64,000 nucleotides of DNA from Margaritifera margaritifera (GCA_029931535.1 JAQPZY010001548.1:2358001-2422000), one strand, 5' to 3'; positions 1 through 11,026 are shown, counted from the first letter of the stretch. A program made the numbers and translations. The notes: generated by a model from the sequence alone, not told the origin.

Positions 1-59
1 AAACAAGTGACATAGTATTCATGTTATCCTTCATCCATCCATGCATTACACTTTCATTT

Positions 60-670
60 CTGATCTTTAACTTTCAAGCTATTTGTAAGTAATAGATAAA
101 ACTTGGTATACTTATACATCTTCATTAGAAGGTGAGTCACATATGACATTAGGAGTCTTATCTTTAAGGTCAAGGTCAAGGCTCAATATTTAAAGTTTTC
201 ATCACTTTTATTCCCACTCTATAACTGTCAGATTCCCTTTGTGATAAAGGGATGAAACTTGGTTTTCTTATACATCATCCATAAAAGGTGTGTTATGTGC
301 CACATTGGGGATACTATCTTCAAGGTCAAGGTCATCAGCTACTCAGCTATATTTTAAGTTTCGCATCACACTTTCCTGTGTGCCTTGTAGTATTAATGCT
401 GTTTGAGATTCGGGAATGAAACTTGATATACTTAAAAATCATCATTAGCTAGTGTGTTATGTGCCACCTTGGGGATCCTACCTTCTGGGTCAAGGTCGCA
501 TCTCAGTATTTTAAGTTTTCTGTCACACTTTCATTTCCATCTTTATAACTTTTGGAGTCTTTTAAGATTAAGGGATGAAACTTGTTATTCTTTACACATC
601 ATCACTAGATGGTGTGTTCCTTATGCCAATGAAGAGGGCATTTGTCTTAAGGTCAAGTTGATGACTCTAG
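60..670 (+). repeat. Diverged ~160-bp tandem repeat field, first part
   Basis: Units share the lines 'gggatgaaacttgg', 'cttatacatcatc', 'ggtgtgttatgtgccac' and 'caaggtcaaggtca', spaced roughly 160 bp apart. The same text resumes at 1420 ('ctatattttaagattttacatcacactttcc') after an interrupting LTR. Repeats of this style fill introns in bivalve genomes; that comparison is from general knowledge, not a search. Confidence 0.7.
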
Positions 671-1419
671 TGTTACAACTCTATGGTATAAGACAAATGT
701 AACAGAAAGAAAGTGAAACCAACAAATCAAGTAAAAATCAACAAGCAATTTATTTCTAGATAATTAAAATGAAAATCACAGTAATGTGAATTAAAATCCA
801 AATAATCCAATAATCCTAAGTGTCCTAATCACAAGTCCTAAATATAGAATGTTCTGAATAAATTTCAGTATCCTTGAATGTGCTGATGTGCCTAAATGAT
901 GTACTCCAGAATATCTTTGAATAAGTTCACATAAATCCCAAAATCATCAATTCAGAATCCAAAATCAAAAAGTCTATGAGCACTTTTATAATCCAATGAA
1001 TATTTTAAATAATTCCTTTCTGAATTTGGAATGATTTTTCACAGCTATTATGACTCTTTAAAGACTGATGGTGAGGTCGAAACTGAAAACTGTCCACTAA
1101 ACATGGTATATATAAAGAGAGGTCACATGACAGAATGCTCTAGAAAATTATATGGTGTATGTGACTTTTAACACATAACTCTAAAGGAAATTCTTGTTTT
1201 ATCTGTAAACAGAATCAACCCTGACTTCAATTTTAATCAACAACTTGTTTACCAAAACTGTCCTTGAACTCAAATACTAAGTAAACAACCTAATTCAAGG
1301 ACAGTAGCTAAACATGTAAACTTTATAGATAACATTAAGGTTTGAGCAAATATTAAAGTCAAGAAACATTTATAATTTCCTGAAGTGTTAATAATATTAT
1401 ATAAACATCATACATAACA
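671..1419 (-). mobile_element. Solo LTR, Ty3/gypsy-type, 749 bp
   Basis: It begins TGTTACAACTC and ends TACATAACA, the TG...CA form with short inverted ends. It is alignable over most of its length to the 3' LTR at 38478-39227, sharing 'gtaacagaaagaaagtgaaaccaac', 'caagcaatttatttctaga' and 'cctaagtgtc'. The flanks are CTAG on the left and CTAT on the right, a 4-bp target duplication with one mismatch. The element interrupts a tandem repeat whose sequence resumes immediately after it. Orientation matches the LTR at 38478, so its sense strand is minus. There is no internal region, so it is a solo LTR left by LTR-LTR recombination. Confidence 0.85.
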
Positions 1420-1560
1420 CTATATTTTAAGATTTTACATCACACTTTCCTTTTCACTCTATAGCTTTAGAGGTTTTTGAGGGGGGGGGGGGAAATATGT
1501 AACCTTGACCTTGAAGATATATAAATATACCAAGTTTCATCCATTTATCTTTAAAAGCTC
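1420..1560 (+). repeat. Continuation of the ~160-bp repeat after the solo LTR
   Basis: 'Ctatattttaagattttacatcacactttcc' continues the unit broken at 670 and contains a short poly-G run (1481-1492). The match to the units at 331-380 and 510-540 shows that the LTR inserted into a pre-existing repeat. Confidence 0.6.
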
Positions 1561-1893
1561 TTAAGTTCTATAGCAGAAGGGAAAATGTGACTAAAGTCTA
1601 AATATTGACCTGTGACTTTGAAATTGAAGACAGACCCATAATATGGCATGGGACAAACCTACTGATAATGATGTATAACCCCTACAAAAATGTTCCGTGT
1701 CTGCCCTTTAACTATACAGCTCTGTCACAAAAGTCACAGCCAGATTTCATCACTGTATACATTCAATGATCACATCACAGTATGTTGGGATAAAAAATTT
1801 GCTCAATTTGCTGGTTATAATTTAACTTTTTCTTGCAATCTTTTATTGAAGTCATTTATTCTGATGAAATTGTTAGAAAGTCTATATTGGTTA

Positions 1894-2068
1894 CCATTTA
1901 TACTCGCATATAAGCCGATAACAACTGCAAACTGCATAGACTGAGATCTGCCATCGCATAATGCGTCGGAATATCTGGATCTATGCAGTTCATAAGGTTT
2001 AATCAGTAAAACAGATTACGGTCTTTGTTGTTTGCATTTGGATCCGGCTTATACGCGAGTATATATGG
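1894..2068. mobile_element. Double-hairpin small element, copy 1 (second hairpin collapsed)
   Basis: Terminal inverted repeats are CCATTTATACTCGCATATAAGC on the left and GCTTATACGCGAGTATATATGG on the right, flanked by TA on both sides. The first internal hairpin (AACTGCATAGAC...ATCTATGCAGTT) is present. The second hairpin is reduced by an internal deletion to its outer sequence near 2005-2040. It has no coding capacity. Family members recur ten times in this window. Confidence 0.85.
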
Positions 2069-2324
2069 TATATATTCTTTCAGGATGCAAGAAAAATAAT
2101 AAAATGTCACTACTTTTAGCTAATCATGAAATATATCAACTTCAGTTTTTGTAGGCTGAGTTACTCCCATCAAGAGACTGCAGTTTTATGTTCTCACATA
2201 TCATTTCTATTAGTATACCTCATTTAATATGAGGCTGTGAATGAAAAAGAATCATACCATGTGATTTGCAGTCAAATTTGACAGGGTTCCTACCAGTGTA
2301 ATACCAATATACTATTTCCCTCCT

Positions 2325-2430
2325 GAGATGAACTAGTGCCTTCATGAGATGAACTAGTGCCTTCATGAGATGAACTAGTGCCTTCATGAGATGAACTAGT
2401 GCCTTCATGAGATGAACTAGTGCCCTCAAG
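2325..2430. repeat. 21-bp minisatellite, 5 copies
   Basis: GAGATGAACTAGTGCCTTCAT repeats five times almost perfectly. Because 21 is a multiple of three it stays open in some frames, but nothing around it suggests a gene. Confidence 0.9.
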
Positions 2431-2661
2431 AAATGAAATAAAGCCCTTGATTCCAGCAGCTTAGGATGGTATGACAGCAAGGCATGTCAAGTTAAAAAAC
2501 ATATATTGATGCGGATTCATTCCACTCCAGTAACAGTAATGCAACAGTATTCTTAAGGAAAAATTATAGTCTCTTTATCTGGCTGAATTTAGTGTGCTGG
2601 GTCTAAGGGCAACAGAGATGTTTGTTTGCTAAGTGTATGTGACTGTTGAATTTGTTTTGTA

Positions 2662-2898
2662 CCATATATACTCGAGTATAAGCTGATATCAACTGTAAAC
2701 TGCATAGACCCAGATCTGCCATAGCATTATGCACTGGCAGATCTGGGTCTATGCAGTTTGTAAGGACTAATCAATAGAACAAACAACATAGACCCTGATC
2801 TGCCAGCGCATTATGCGACGGCAAATCAGGGTCCATGTTGTTTGCATTGGGTCCCTGTTGTTTGCATTGGGTCCCTGTATATATGTGAGTATATACGG
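2662..2898. mobile_element. Double-hairpin small element, copy 2 (nearly complete)
   Basis: It starts CCATATATACTCGAGTATAAGC and ends GTGAGTATATACGG, with TA on both sides. Hairpin 1 pairs AACTGCATAGACCCAGATCTGCC with GGCAGATCTGGGTCTATGCAGTT. Hairpin 2 pairs AACAACATAGACCCTGATCTGCC with its complement. A short duplication of 'gttgtttgcattgggtccct' lies near the right end. The element sits only 85 bp upstream of the first exon's acceptor. Confidence 0.9.
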
Positions 2899-2983
2899 TA
2901 GTGCTTGATGCAATTTTTACTATTAGTTAGATCAATAATAGTGATCACATGTGCCTATTAATAGATGTCTTTGATCATTACAG

Positions 2984-3066
2984 AATGCGATTACTGCTGC
3001 AGGGGATGAAGAAAATCAAGAGATGTATGAGGAGTTACCTGAGGGACCTTCAGTTACACCGGCAAG
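2984..3066 (+). CDS. FYB-like: FYB-like adaptor, internal exon A (acidic, YEELP)
   Basis: The exon is 83 nt, preceded by 'tgatcattacag' and followed by the donor GTAGGT. Read in phase 0 it gives 27 codons, with the sequence AGDEENQEMYEELPEGP in its core, and ends with two bases (AG) of a serine codon. The next exon supplies the third base, so the junction keeps frame. The YEELP tyrosine in an acidic setting resembles the SH2-binding YDDV/YEEV motifs of FYB/ADAP proteins. As visible here the protein begins at this exon, because the true N-terminus is outside the window. Codon use is less AT-extreme than the flanks. An alternative acceptor exists at 'gctgcag' within the exon, but it would change phase. 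The exon call is strong because of the phase match; the role of the tyrosine is inference from the family. Confidence 0.8.
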
Positions 3067-3202
3067 GTAGGTTGTTGAGGATTTGTTTATTAAGAGAGGG
3101 ATATTTTAGAGATCAAAAAAGGCTCCAATCCCAATGTAAAAGGGCCCAAATCCCTAGATAAAATACTTCAAAATCATGCAGATTTTAAAATTTCGAAATT
3201 TA

Positions 3203-3328
3203 CTGTATATACTCGCATATTATCCGATACAAACTGCGTGGACCCAGATCTGCCTTCACATAATGCATCGGCAGATCAGGGTCTATGTTGTTTGCATTTG
3301 GACATGATTTATACGTGAGTATATATGG
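3203..3328. mobile_element. Double-hairpin small element, copy 3 (single-hairpin hybrid, 126 bp)
   Basis: The ends are CTGTATATACTCGC and GTGAGTATATATGG with TA on both sides. Only one hairpin remains. Its left arm reads ...GGACCCAGATCTGCC, as in hairpin 1, and its right arm reads GGCAGATCAGGGTCTATGTTGTTT, as in hairpin 2. This copy therefore looks like a deletion between the two hairpins. Confidence 0.85.
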
Positions 3329-5936
3329 TAGTCCTGAAAATTGTTTTGTCAGTTGATTAACTGATAGGCCTAGGTCCCAAATCCTATTGCCAAATAAAAA
3401 TCCCTGTAATATGCTTTCAAGCTTAACAATAAAGGGAATCATTATACACATTTTGTTGTGAATTGAAAATATTTGCAGGAATATCTGGAAAGATATGGAA
3501 TTTTAAAGGTGAGGCCTTGCTGCAGGTGTTCCAATTAGTTGTTGTTATAAATGTTAGAACATAACAAATCATGATAATTCTTGCAGAACCAATTAATTAT
3601 TAATAACTTCTAAAAGAAAACCTCCTAAAACTGAGGATATTTTTGCTGCCTGATTTGGATAAGAAAAATTTGAAAAAGATACTGTTCAAGACTAAGGATG
3701 CAAGATAAGTCCATGTGCATATATGCAATACACATATATGCAATGCACATTATTGCAACTGGACTTAACTTGCATAAAAATTAAGACATACTGATTTTGT
3801 TAAAGTCAAAGATCATCAATCCATTGCATTTGAAAGCATGCTGAGCTGATTTTCAGACTGTCTCTTGTTCTAAACCTGCTGTGTTATTTTCAGTTTACCA
3901 TTAATTTTGTAGAAAGTATCCTGGAGTCATTGGTTTTTGACTATCTTAAGCACTTACCTTCACCATTTCAGATATATACTCCATTCAGATTGATGCTGTT
4001 CACTTTATTTCAAACATAAGTTCTTTTACTTAAAGCATGCAGATAAAATGTCAGTGATATGCTTTCTAATAGTCTTCTAGTCATGTTTACAACCAGCCGA
4101 CCCCTTGTTGGAAAGTTCACATGTTATGTTGTATGTTTTGATGCACTTTTCATGATGTAAATCTACTCATTGTACTGTTGTTCATAAGATTTGCAGTAAG
4201 AATATATGGCTGACCAGCTTCAGTATCACAAAGAAAACAGAAGTTTACTGGGAAAGTCACAGAAAGAAACTTAATTTAACATTCCTAAAGCTGTTCTTAG
4301 TTTTAGCATAATTTTAATTTTGGGAGTTTTCTATGCAAAGGCAGAATAATCAAATTGGGGAAAATCATGATAGTAGGATAAAAATGTTTTTACTAGTAAG
4401 CAGAAGATATTAGATTTAGGTTGTGAACTATCTTTTAAGCAATAGTTTCCAATCTGGTCATGCAGAACATCTGACTCACTTGAATGTTCTGTTTTGGAAC
4501 TACCAAACTTACTGACATTCTTCATAAACAATTTCACAGGAGAACGGTTTCATTTTCAACTTCTTATCATTCTTACCATGCACTATCTACAAACAAAGTA
4601 AAGAGGTAAAAATAAGTAAATCAGTATAAAGATTCAGCTAATTCATAAAGGAAATGAAAAAGTAAATTCTGTTAAAGTAAAATTTGCTAATTTACCATTG
4701 ATAGAAATAAGATAAAATTTAGAGGAAACTGAAATACTGATGAAAAATATGGCAAAATTATATTTTTATTGTAATGATGTACAAACTATAATAAAAAAAG
4801 ACCCACCACTGAACATCAGTGATGACAGCTCCACATAAAACTTTACAATGCAGTACATCTTTCTAAACAGTGATACTAATCCTGTTGTCCACTGTGAGTC
4901 ATGTTACTGTCAAATGCTCAGTAGCTGTTTGAATTGCTTATCGTTGAAAGTTGATTCACCCTGCTGATAAAGATTTTCATCAGAACTTAATGAGGGAAAA
5001 AAGACAATTAGTCGAATAGATTTTTTTCAGAGTATCTTTCTTTCAATTCACAATTTTATTATTCATAATTGGATTTTTCAACCGTTTTTCTGTCTTCATG
5101 GATCAATGTTGACAAGTATAAATAGATGTTGTAGTCATAATGTCAATGAAATATGCATTATCTCAAAAACCAGAAGTATATAGCTCTGCCTTAAACAAAG
5201 GTGCATGAAAACACAGACAAGACAATAGATCTATTTACCAGTCCTTTTCTCTGTCGCTTTTGATAAGATATCTTATAAGGAAAATGTCTGCTTTGTAAAT
5301 ATTTTGCAAATTTGTGATTTTGGAAAATCTGTGTGTTTAATTTTCAAAATTTTGGCCCTTGTTTTTTTCCCTAAATCCTGCAAGATTGAACTTTCATAAT
5401 TTTTTAAACTTGACTGCAAAAGTTATAAAAATAAAACTGTACAAATTTCTCCATAATCCAGTGATACCCTTGCATAGAGTATACTGTAAAACATTTATTC
5501 TTTAAAGAAATAAATGAAACAAATTCAAAATTCAGTTGATAAAATTATTTATATTTTTTTGCAAAGAAATGAAAATTTTCTTTTTATTTGTATCAGATTG
5601 TTTGTTTTTTTATTATCCCCTCAACAATGAAGTTGAGAGGGGATATAGTGTTGTGCCATTCTTGTGTGTGTTTATTTGTTCATTCATTACTATGTCAGTA
5701 TTTCATTACCCTCTCAATATCTCAGACCCTATTTCACTTACACTTATGAAAATTGGTATGTGGATGCAGTCATACCAAAACTATGTCACTAAACTAATTT
5801 GCACACTTGAATGAAGTTTGTATTTTCAGCTTTTGTCCATTCTACCCTCAATATTTTGGACCTTATTTCATCCACACTCATGATATTTCTTTTTGTAGAT
5901 ACACCTCAACAAAAGTAGCTGAGTCATAGTAAAACT

Positions 5937-5951
5937 AGGTCACTGTGACCT
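5937..5951. promoter_or_regulatory. Perfect ERE-type palindrome
   Basis: AGGTCA-CTG-TGACCT is the consensus estrogen response element, embedded in the tandem repeat. Binding and function are untested; it may simply be part of the repeat. Confidence 0.4.
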
Positions 5952-6270
5952 AATTTACATGAACGAGTGACTTTTGTATTTTCAGCTGCTTGTTTGTTAA
6001 GCCCTCAATATCTTGGACCCTATTTCACCTGCACTTATAAAAATTGGTTTGTGGATACATCTCAACAGAGTAACTCAACCATGCCAAAAAGTAGTTTTCA
6101 TGCATGAGTAACTCTTGTATTTTTAGCTTTTCATTTGTTATACCCTCAATACTTTGGACCCAATTTCACGAACACTCAAGAAAATTGGTATTTGATTGTA
6201 TCTCAGTGAAAGTAACTTGACCATACCAAAACTGGGCCAACATGGTTAATTTTTAGGCTTGACTGACTTG

Positions 6271-6605
6271 AATTTTCAACAATTCGTTTGTTACAACCTT
6301 AATATCTATGACCCTACTTCACCTTCATATCGTATATACTCGCGTATAAGGTGAGTCCAAATGCAAACAACATAGACCCTGATCTGCCGTCACATAATGC
6401 GCCAGCAGATCAGGGTCTATGTTGTTTGTTCTACTGATTAGTTCTTACAAACTGCATAGATCCAGATCTACTGGTGCATTTTGCGATGGCAGATCTGAGT
6501 CCATGCAGTTTGCAGTTGGTATCGGCTTACATGCGAGTATAAATGGTATGTAGGCGAATTAGGGTCATAGGTATTAAGGTTGTAACAAACGAATTGCTGA
6601 AAATT
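6271..6605. repeat. Long inverted repeat (palindrome) around a small element
   Basis: Left arm 6271-6329 (from 'attttcaacaattcgtttg') and right arm 6547-6605 (to 'caaacgaattgctgaaaat') are reverse complements over about 58 bp with few mismatches. They are separated only by the self-complementary element at 6330-6546, so the whole 335 bp can fold back. The left arm belongs to the local tandem repeat, while the right arm is that repeat inverted. Beyond 6606 the field returns to direct orientation. Confidence 0.85.
6330..6546. mobile_element. Double-hairpin small element, copy 4 (inverted orientation)
   Basis: The termini are TCGTATATACTCGCG and GCGAGTATAAATGG with TA on either side. The CATAGACCCTGATCTGCC hairpin comes first and the CATAGATCCAGATCT hairpin second, opposite in order to copy 2. 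It is at the centre of the palindrome 6271-6605. Confidence 0.9.
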
Positions 6606-7093
6606 AAATTAAAACTGGTGGATGTGGATGCATCTTAACAAGAGTAATTCAACCATACCAACACTAAGTCAGTGACTTTTTTATTTTTAGTATCTGTTCA
6701 TTACATTCTCAATATATTAGACCCTATTTTACCTACATGTATAAATATTGCAGTGGTTGATGCGTTTCAAGATGAGTAGTCCTTCCATATCAAAATAATG
6801 TTATTGTAACTTAATTTTCACGCTCAAGTGACTTTTTTATTTGTAGCTATCCATTTGTTACACCCTCAATTTCTTGGACCCTATTGCATCTACACGCATA
6901 AAACTTGACATGTGGAGGTGTCTCAAGGAAGGTGACTGATCCATGCCAAAACTTGGTCACTGTGACCTAATTTTCAGGCTTGTCTGCTTTTTGTATTTTC
7001 CTCAATACCAGTTTGTATATTGTCAGCTACTTTAAATGTGCTCTTTTTGGCAAATGGATTCATGTTTATGAATAAACACCTTGTTAACTTTAG

Positions 7094-7271
7094 CAGTGAC
7101 AGTAGTGGGGATTCCAGCACCCTAACTACCCAGTCAGAGAAATCAGTAGCAGACGAGGAGGTGACATCTCTCAAGAAGAAGGAGAAAGACAAAAAGTCAA
7201 AGGATAAAGAAAAAGATAAGGCAAAGGAAAAGGAAAAGGCAAAAGAAAAGGATAAGTCTGCAAAAGATAAA
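7094..7271 (+). CDS. FYB-like: FYB-like adaptor, exon B (Ser-rich then Lys/Glu charged helix)
   Basis: The exon is 178 nt, from acceptor 'ttaactttag' to donor GTAAGT. Its first base completes the serine codon begun in exon A. It codes for a Ser/Thr-rich stretch (SDSSGDSSTLTTQSEKS) and then a run of KDK/KEK repeats that would form a highly charged helix (visible-protein residues about 50-87). FYB/ADAP proteins carry a similar Lys/Glu-rich helix just before the helically extended SH3 domain, where it packs against the SH3 fold. It ends in phase 0. The acceptor is a NAGNAG pair (tag|cag), so a one-serine difference between isoforms is possible. Basic runs of this kind can also act as nuclear or lipid-binding signals, so the charge alone is not diagnostic. 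Confidence 0.85.
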
Positions 7272-7419
7272 GTAAGTTTATCAGGTGCAATACTATGAAA
7301 ATACTAGACTTTTTAAACTTTGTAATTGTACAGTTTTTAACATATATTTATGTATTCAAAAGTGTAAATGTTCAATATTTCACCACCCTTTGAATGATTT
7401 TTATTAGCTCACCGGACAT

Positions 7420-8020
7420 AGGGCCAAGTGAGCTTACGGTAGAGTCCTTTGTCTTCTGTGGTGTGTAGTATGTTCTGTATTATCTATCTTCTGTCATGCA
7501 TTGTCCATTCACAATTGCTATTTACAACTTCTTCTCAAAAACCATTCAAGAGAATTCAACCAGATTTGATGTAAAGCATACTGGCATGATGGTCTTTCAA
7601 ATTGTTTCAAATTATGCCAATCCACAATCAGATATGGCCATCATTACTTAAAATAGAAACAAATTTTAGAGACTTCTTCTGAGAAAAAAAGCTGGTTTAA
7701 AAAATTTGACCAAATTTGACAGAAATCATCCTGACATACAGGACTTTCAATACATATGATGCAGATCTACCATCAAACATGGCCACCATTACTAAAAATA
7801 GAAAAACCTTTAAATGAGTTCTTCTATGAAACTGCTCAACAGAATTTGACCAAATTTGACAGAAAGCATTCTAAGATAGAGGGTTTTCAATTTTGTACTT
7901 ATGATGCTGATTCACCTTTATATATGGCAACATTCTCACACAGCAACCCTGGAATACATGAAATACAAAAACAAATACAATTAATTAATAGATCACACAG
8001 AAAATTACCATAACAAATAT
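7420..8020 (+). repeat. Dispersed intron repeat with ~145-bp internal units
   Basis: It starts 'tagctcaccggacatagggccaagtgagctt' and runs into units containing 'ttgaccaaatttgacagaaagcat', 'catgatgctgatc' and 'ccatcattactaaaaatagaaaaacc'. The same units form the fields at 21020-22020, 44540-46620 and 47440-48000. Confidence 0.75.
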
Positions 8021-8466
8021 TCCTCAAGCTAAATACAGTGAAACCTGTACTCAATATTTTCCATATGGCTTGGATATGGAATCCATATGAACTTTTACAG
8101 ACATTTTCATATGGATATTTTTAGCTCACCTCTAAGAAGTAAAGCAATAGTACTTCCCCTGGCATCGGCATCAGTGTCTGCACAGATAAAGGCATATAAA
8201 TATGTATCCCCACATAGAATGTCAACCATTCTTTCTTCCTAGGTCCTAGGCAACAGTTTTGAGTGGGTTTCATAGCACCTACCTCCAAAGAATCGGGCTG
8301 AGGGGACAAAATTGGTACAAACATGTACATTAGCTGTACATTCGTGGTTAAGTTTTTGCATTTAGCTCAGGTTTTTTACACCCTGTATAAATACTGTTAT
8401 ACCTGGAATCAATAAACTTGGTGAGGAGATGCATCTTGATGAGTACTATACCCTCATCACAAATGT

Positions 8467-8481
8467 AGGTCACTTTGACCT
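8467..8481. promoter_or_regulatory. Perfect ERE-type palindrome
   Basis: AGGTCA-CTT-TGACCT within the ~300-bp repeat. No functional evidence. Confidence 0.35.
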
Positions 8482-9229
8482 ACATTTTATGCTTCACTGA
8501 CTTTGATTAAATGTTGTAGTTTATGTTTTTTTCTCAAGCTCTGTTGATGATAGAATCATCACACTATATCATTATATGCATCTCTATTAGCACCAGACCC
8601 TTACCACAAAGAAAGGCCACTGTGACCTATATTTCACATTTTACTGGCTTTGATTAAGTTTTTGCATTTAGCTCATGACCAACTAGGTTTTTTACATCCT
8701 GTCTATATACTGTTATACTTATATTGATGAAAGTTTGTGAGAACTGCATCTTGATGAGTACTTCACCCTCATCACAAATGTTGTTCACTGTGACCTATAT
8801 TTCATGCTTTATTGACTTTAGTTAAATTTTGTGTTTTAAGTCTATTTCTTAAGCTCAGTTCATGCTAGAATCATCAAAGTAGATGATTGCAAGCATCTTA
8901 GTACCATATCCTTACCACAAAAGAATGTCAGTGTGACCTGCATTCACATTTTACTCTCATAGGTTAAGTTTTGCATTTAGCTCATGACCAAATAGGTTTT
9001 AGCACCAGGTATATATACTGTTATATCTCAATTAGTACCACATCCAAACCATAAAAGAATTTCCCTGTGACCTAAATTTCTTATTTTACTGGCTTAGGTT
9101 AAGTTTTTGCATTTAGCTCATGACCAAATAGAATTTTGGCACCCTGTAGATATATACTATTATACCTAGATCGATGCAAGTTGGTTAGGAGATGCATCTT
9201 GATGAGTACTACACCCTCATCACAGAAGT

Positions 9230-9244
9230 AGGTCACTGTGACCT
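9230..9244. promoter_or_regulatory. Perfect ERE-type palindrome
   Basis: AGGTCA-CTG-TGACCT within the ~300-bp repeat. Neighbouring units hold one- or two-mismatch versions (for example near 9535 and 9841). Confidence 0.35.
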
Positions 9245-10168
9245 ATACTTTATGCTTCACTGACTTTGGTAACATTTTGTGTTGTAAACTTTTTTCTCAA
9301 GCTCTGCTTATGCTAGAATCATCAAACTGGATGATTGTATGCATCTCTATACCTATACCACAAAAGAATGCTGCTGTGACCTACATTTCCAAATTTACTG
9401 ATTTATGTCTAAGTTTCTGCATTTAGCTCATGACCAAATAATTTGTATCACCCTGTATATATCTTGTTATACTAAGATTCTTGAAACTTGGTAAGAATGC
9501 GTCTTGATGAGTACTACACTCTTATCACAAAAGTAGGTCACTGTGACATATTTAATGCTTCACAGACTTTAGTTAAATTATGTGTTTTAAGTTTATTTCT
9601 CAAGTTCTGTTCATGCTAGAATACTCAAATTAGATAATTATATGCATCTCTGTTCCCTTACCATGAAAGAATGTCACTGTGACCTACATTTCACATTTTA
9701 CTGACTTAGGTTAAGTATTTGGGGTTTAGCTCGAAACCAAATAAGTTTTATTTTAGCACCCTGTATACATAACTGGTACACTAAGATTCGTGAAATTTGG
9801 TAAGGGGTGTATCTTGATGAGTACTGCACCCTTATCACAGAAGTAGGTCACTGTGATCCACATTTCATGCTTCACTGCCTTTGGTTTCAGTCTCAAGCAC
9901 TGTTTATGCCAGAATAATCAAACCTTGTGATTGTATGCATTTCTATTAGTACCACACCCTTACAACAAAAGGTCATTGTGACATACATTTAACATTTTAC
10001 TGGCTTATCTTTTTGGATTCAGCTCATGATCACATTGGTGTTTTATCTACTGTATAATACTTCTATACCTGAAATCATGAAACATGGTGAGAGTATGCAT
10101 CTTGATAAGTACTACACCCTCATTTTAAAAGTAGGTCACTATGACCCATATTTCACATTTTACTGACA

Positions 10169-11010
10169 TTCATGTACAGGTTGTATTTGGATTCATATAC
10201 AGGTTGTATTTGGATTCATATACAGGTTGTATTTTGGATTCATATACAGGTTGTACTTTGGATTCATATACAGGTTGTATTTGGATTCATATACAGGTTG
10301 TATTTTGGATTCATATACAGGTTGTATTTGGATTCATATACAGGTTGTAATTTGGATTCATATACAGGTTGTATTTGGATTCATATACAGGTTGTATTTG
10401 GATTCATATACAGGTTGTATTTGGGATTCATATACAGGTTGTATTTGGATTTATATACAGGTTGTATTTTGGGTTCATATACAGGTTGTATTTTGGATTC
10501 ATATACTGGTTGTATTTTGGATTCATATACAGGTTGTTATACAGGTTGTATTTGGATTCATATACAGGTTGTATTTGGATTCATATACAGGTTGTATTTG
10601 GATTCATATACTGGTTGTATTTTGGATTCATATACAGGTTGTTATACAGGTTGTATTTGGATTCATATGCTGGTTGTATTTTGGATTTATATACATGTTT
10701 GTAATTTGGATTCATATACAGGTTGTATTTGGATTCATATACAGTTTGTATTTGGATTCATATACTGGTTGTAATTTGGATTCATATACAGGTTGTATTT
10801 GGATTCATATACTGGTTGTATTTTGGATTCATATACAGGTTGTATTTTGGATTCATATACTGGTTGTATTTGGATTCATATACAGTTGTATTTTGGATTC
10901 ATATACAGGTTGTATTTGAATTCATATACAGGTTGTATTTGGATTCATATACTGGTTGTATTTTGGATTCATATAATGGTTGTACTTTGGATTCATATAC
11001 AGATTATAAT
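10169..11010 (+). repeat. 23-bp minisatellite, ~36 copies
   Basis: The unit is ATTCATATACAGGTTGTATTTGG, with 22- to 24-bp variants (an added T, 'ctggttg' for 'caggttg'). Several copies are fused or shortened ('ttgttatacaggttg'). Forward frames stay open for up to 230 codons purely because the unit lacks stops in most phases. Each unit holds ACAG|GT, an acceptor and donor dinucleotide back to back. The array ends about 16 bp before the acceptor AG of exon C. Confidence 0.95.
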
Positions 11011-11026
11011 TTTCCTTTCGTTTCAG

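Larger units (their letters stand above)
1..2983. other. FYB-like: Region upstream of first visible exon (intron or 5' flank)
   Basis: I find no exon here that I can support. The first visible exon opens in phase 0 with an acceptor, so at least one earlier exon must exist, probably outside the window. The stretch holds dispersed repeat units (about 60-670 and 1420-1560), a solo LTR (671-1419), two double-hairpin elements (1894-2068 and 2662-2898) and a short 21-bp tandem repeat. The rest (about 2070-2320 and 2430-2660) is AT-rich sequence with no recognisable content. Confidence 0.6.
5614..6990 (+). repeat. ~150-170-bp diverged tandem repeat with leading hairpin
   Basis: It opens with 'tatcccctcaacaatgaagttgagaggggata', a small hairpin. 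Roughly seven diverged units follow, sharing 'ccctcaatatcttggaccctatttcacctacac', 'gaaaattggt', 'gtctcaacaaga', 'aggtcactgtgacctaattt' and 'gacttttgtattttcagct'. This lead hairpin with following units is a familiar bivalve intron repeat. It is interrupted by the palindrome at 6271-6605. Confidence 0.75.
3067..7093 (+). other. FYB-like: Intron 1 of visible gene (4027 bp)
   Basis: Donor GTAGGT and acceptor 'ttaactttag'. It carries a short double-hairpin element (3203-3328), a repeat field with a palindrome (5614-6990) and otherwise AT-rich sequence. In 3330-5610 I see no exon, RNA gene or mobile element. Confidence 0.75.
8120..10160 (+). repeat. ~300-bp tandem repeat field, copy I
   Basis: Units recur about every 300 bp, with one shorter. 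They share 'tttagctcatgaccaaatagg', 'gcaccctgtatatatactg', 'gatgcatcttgatgagtactacacc', 'gtaggtcactgtgaccta' and 'tctcaagctctgttcatgctagaatcatcaaa'. A second, paralogous field lies at 12515-14300. Both open with 'agctcacctct..gaagtag', and both have 'ccattctttcttcctaggtcctaggca', so the whole block was duplicated around exon C. Confidence 0.8.
7272..11026 (+). other. FYB-like: Intron 2 (3755 bp), almost wholly repeat
   Basis: Donor GTAAGT and acceptor 'cctttcgtttcag'. The contents are a dispersed repeat (7420-8020), a ~300-bp tandem field (8120-10160) and a 23-bp minisatellite (10169-11010) that ends only about 16 bp before exon C. Confidence 0.8.

Noticed and set aside
10172..10919. Forward ORFs of 200 and 230 codons
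   Set aside because: Produced by the stop-poor 23-bp minisatellite in several frames at once. There is no unique sequence and no codon-like bias.
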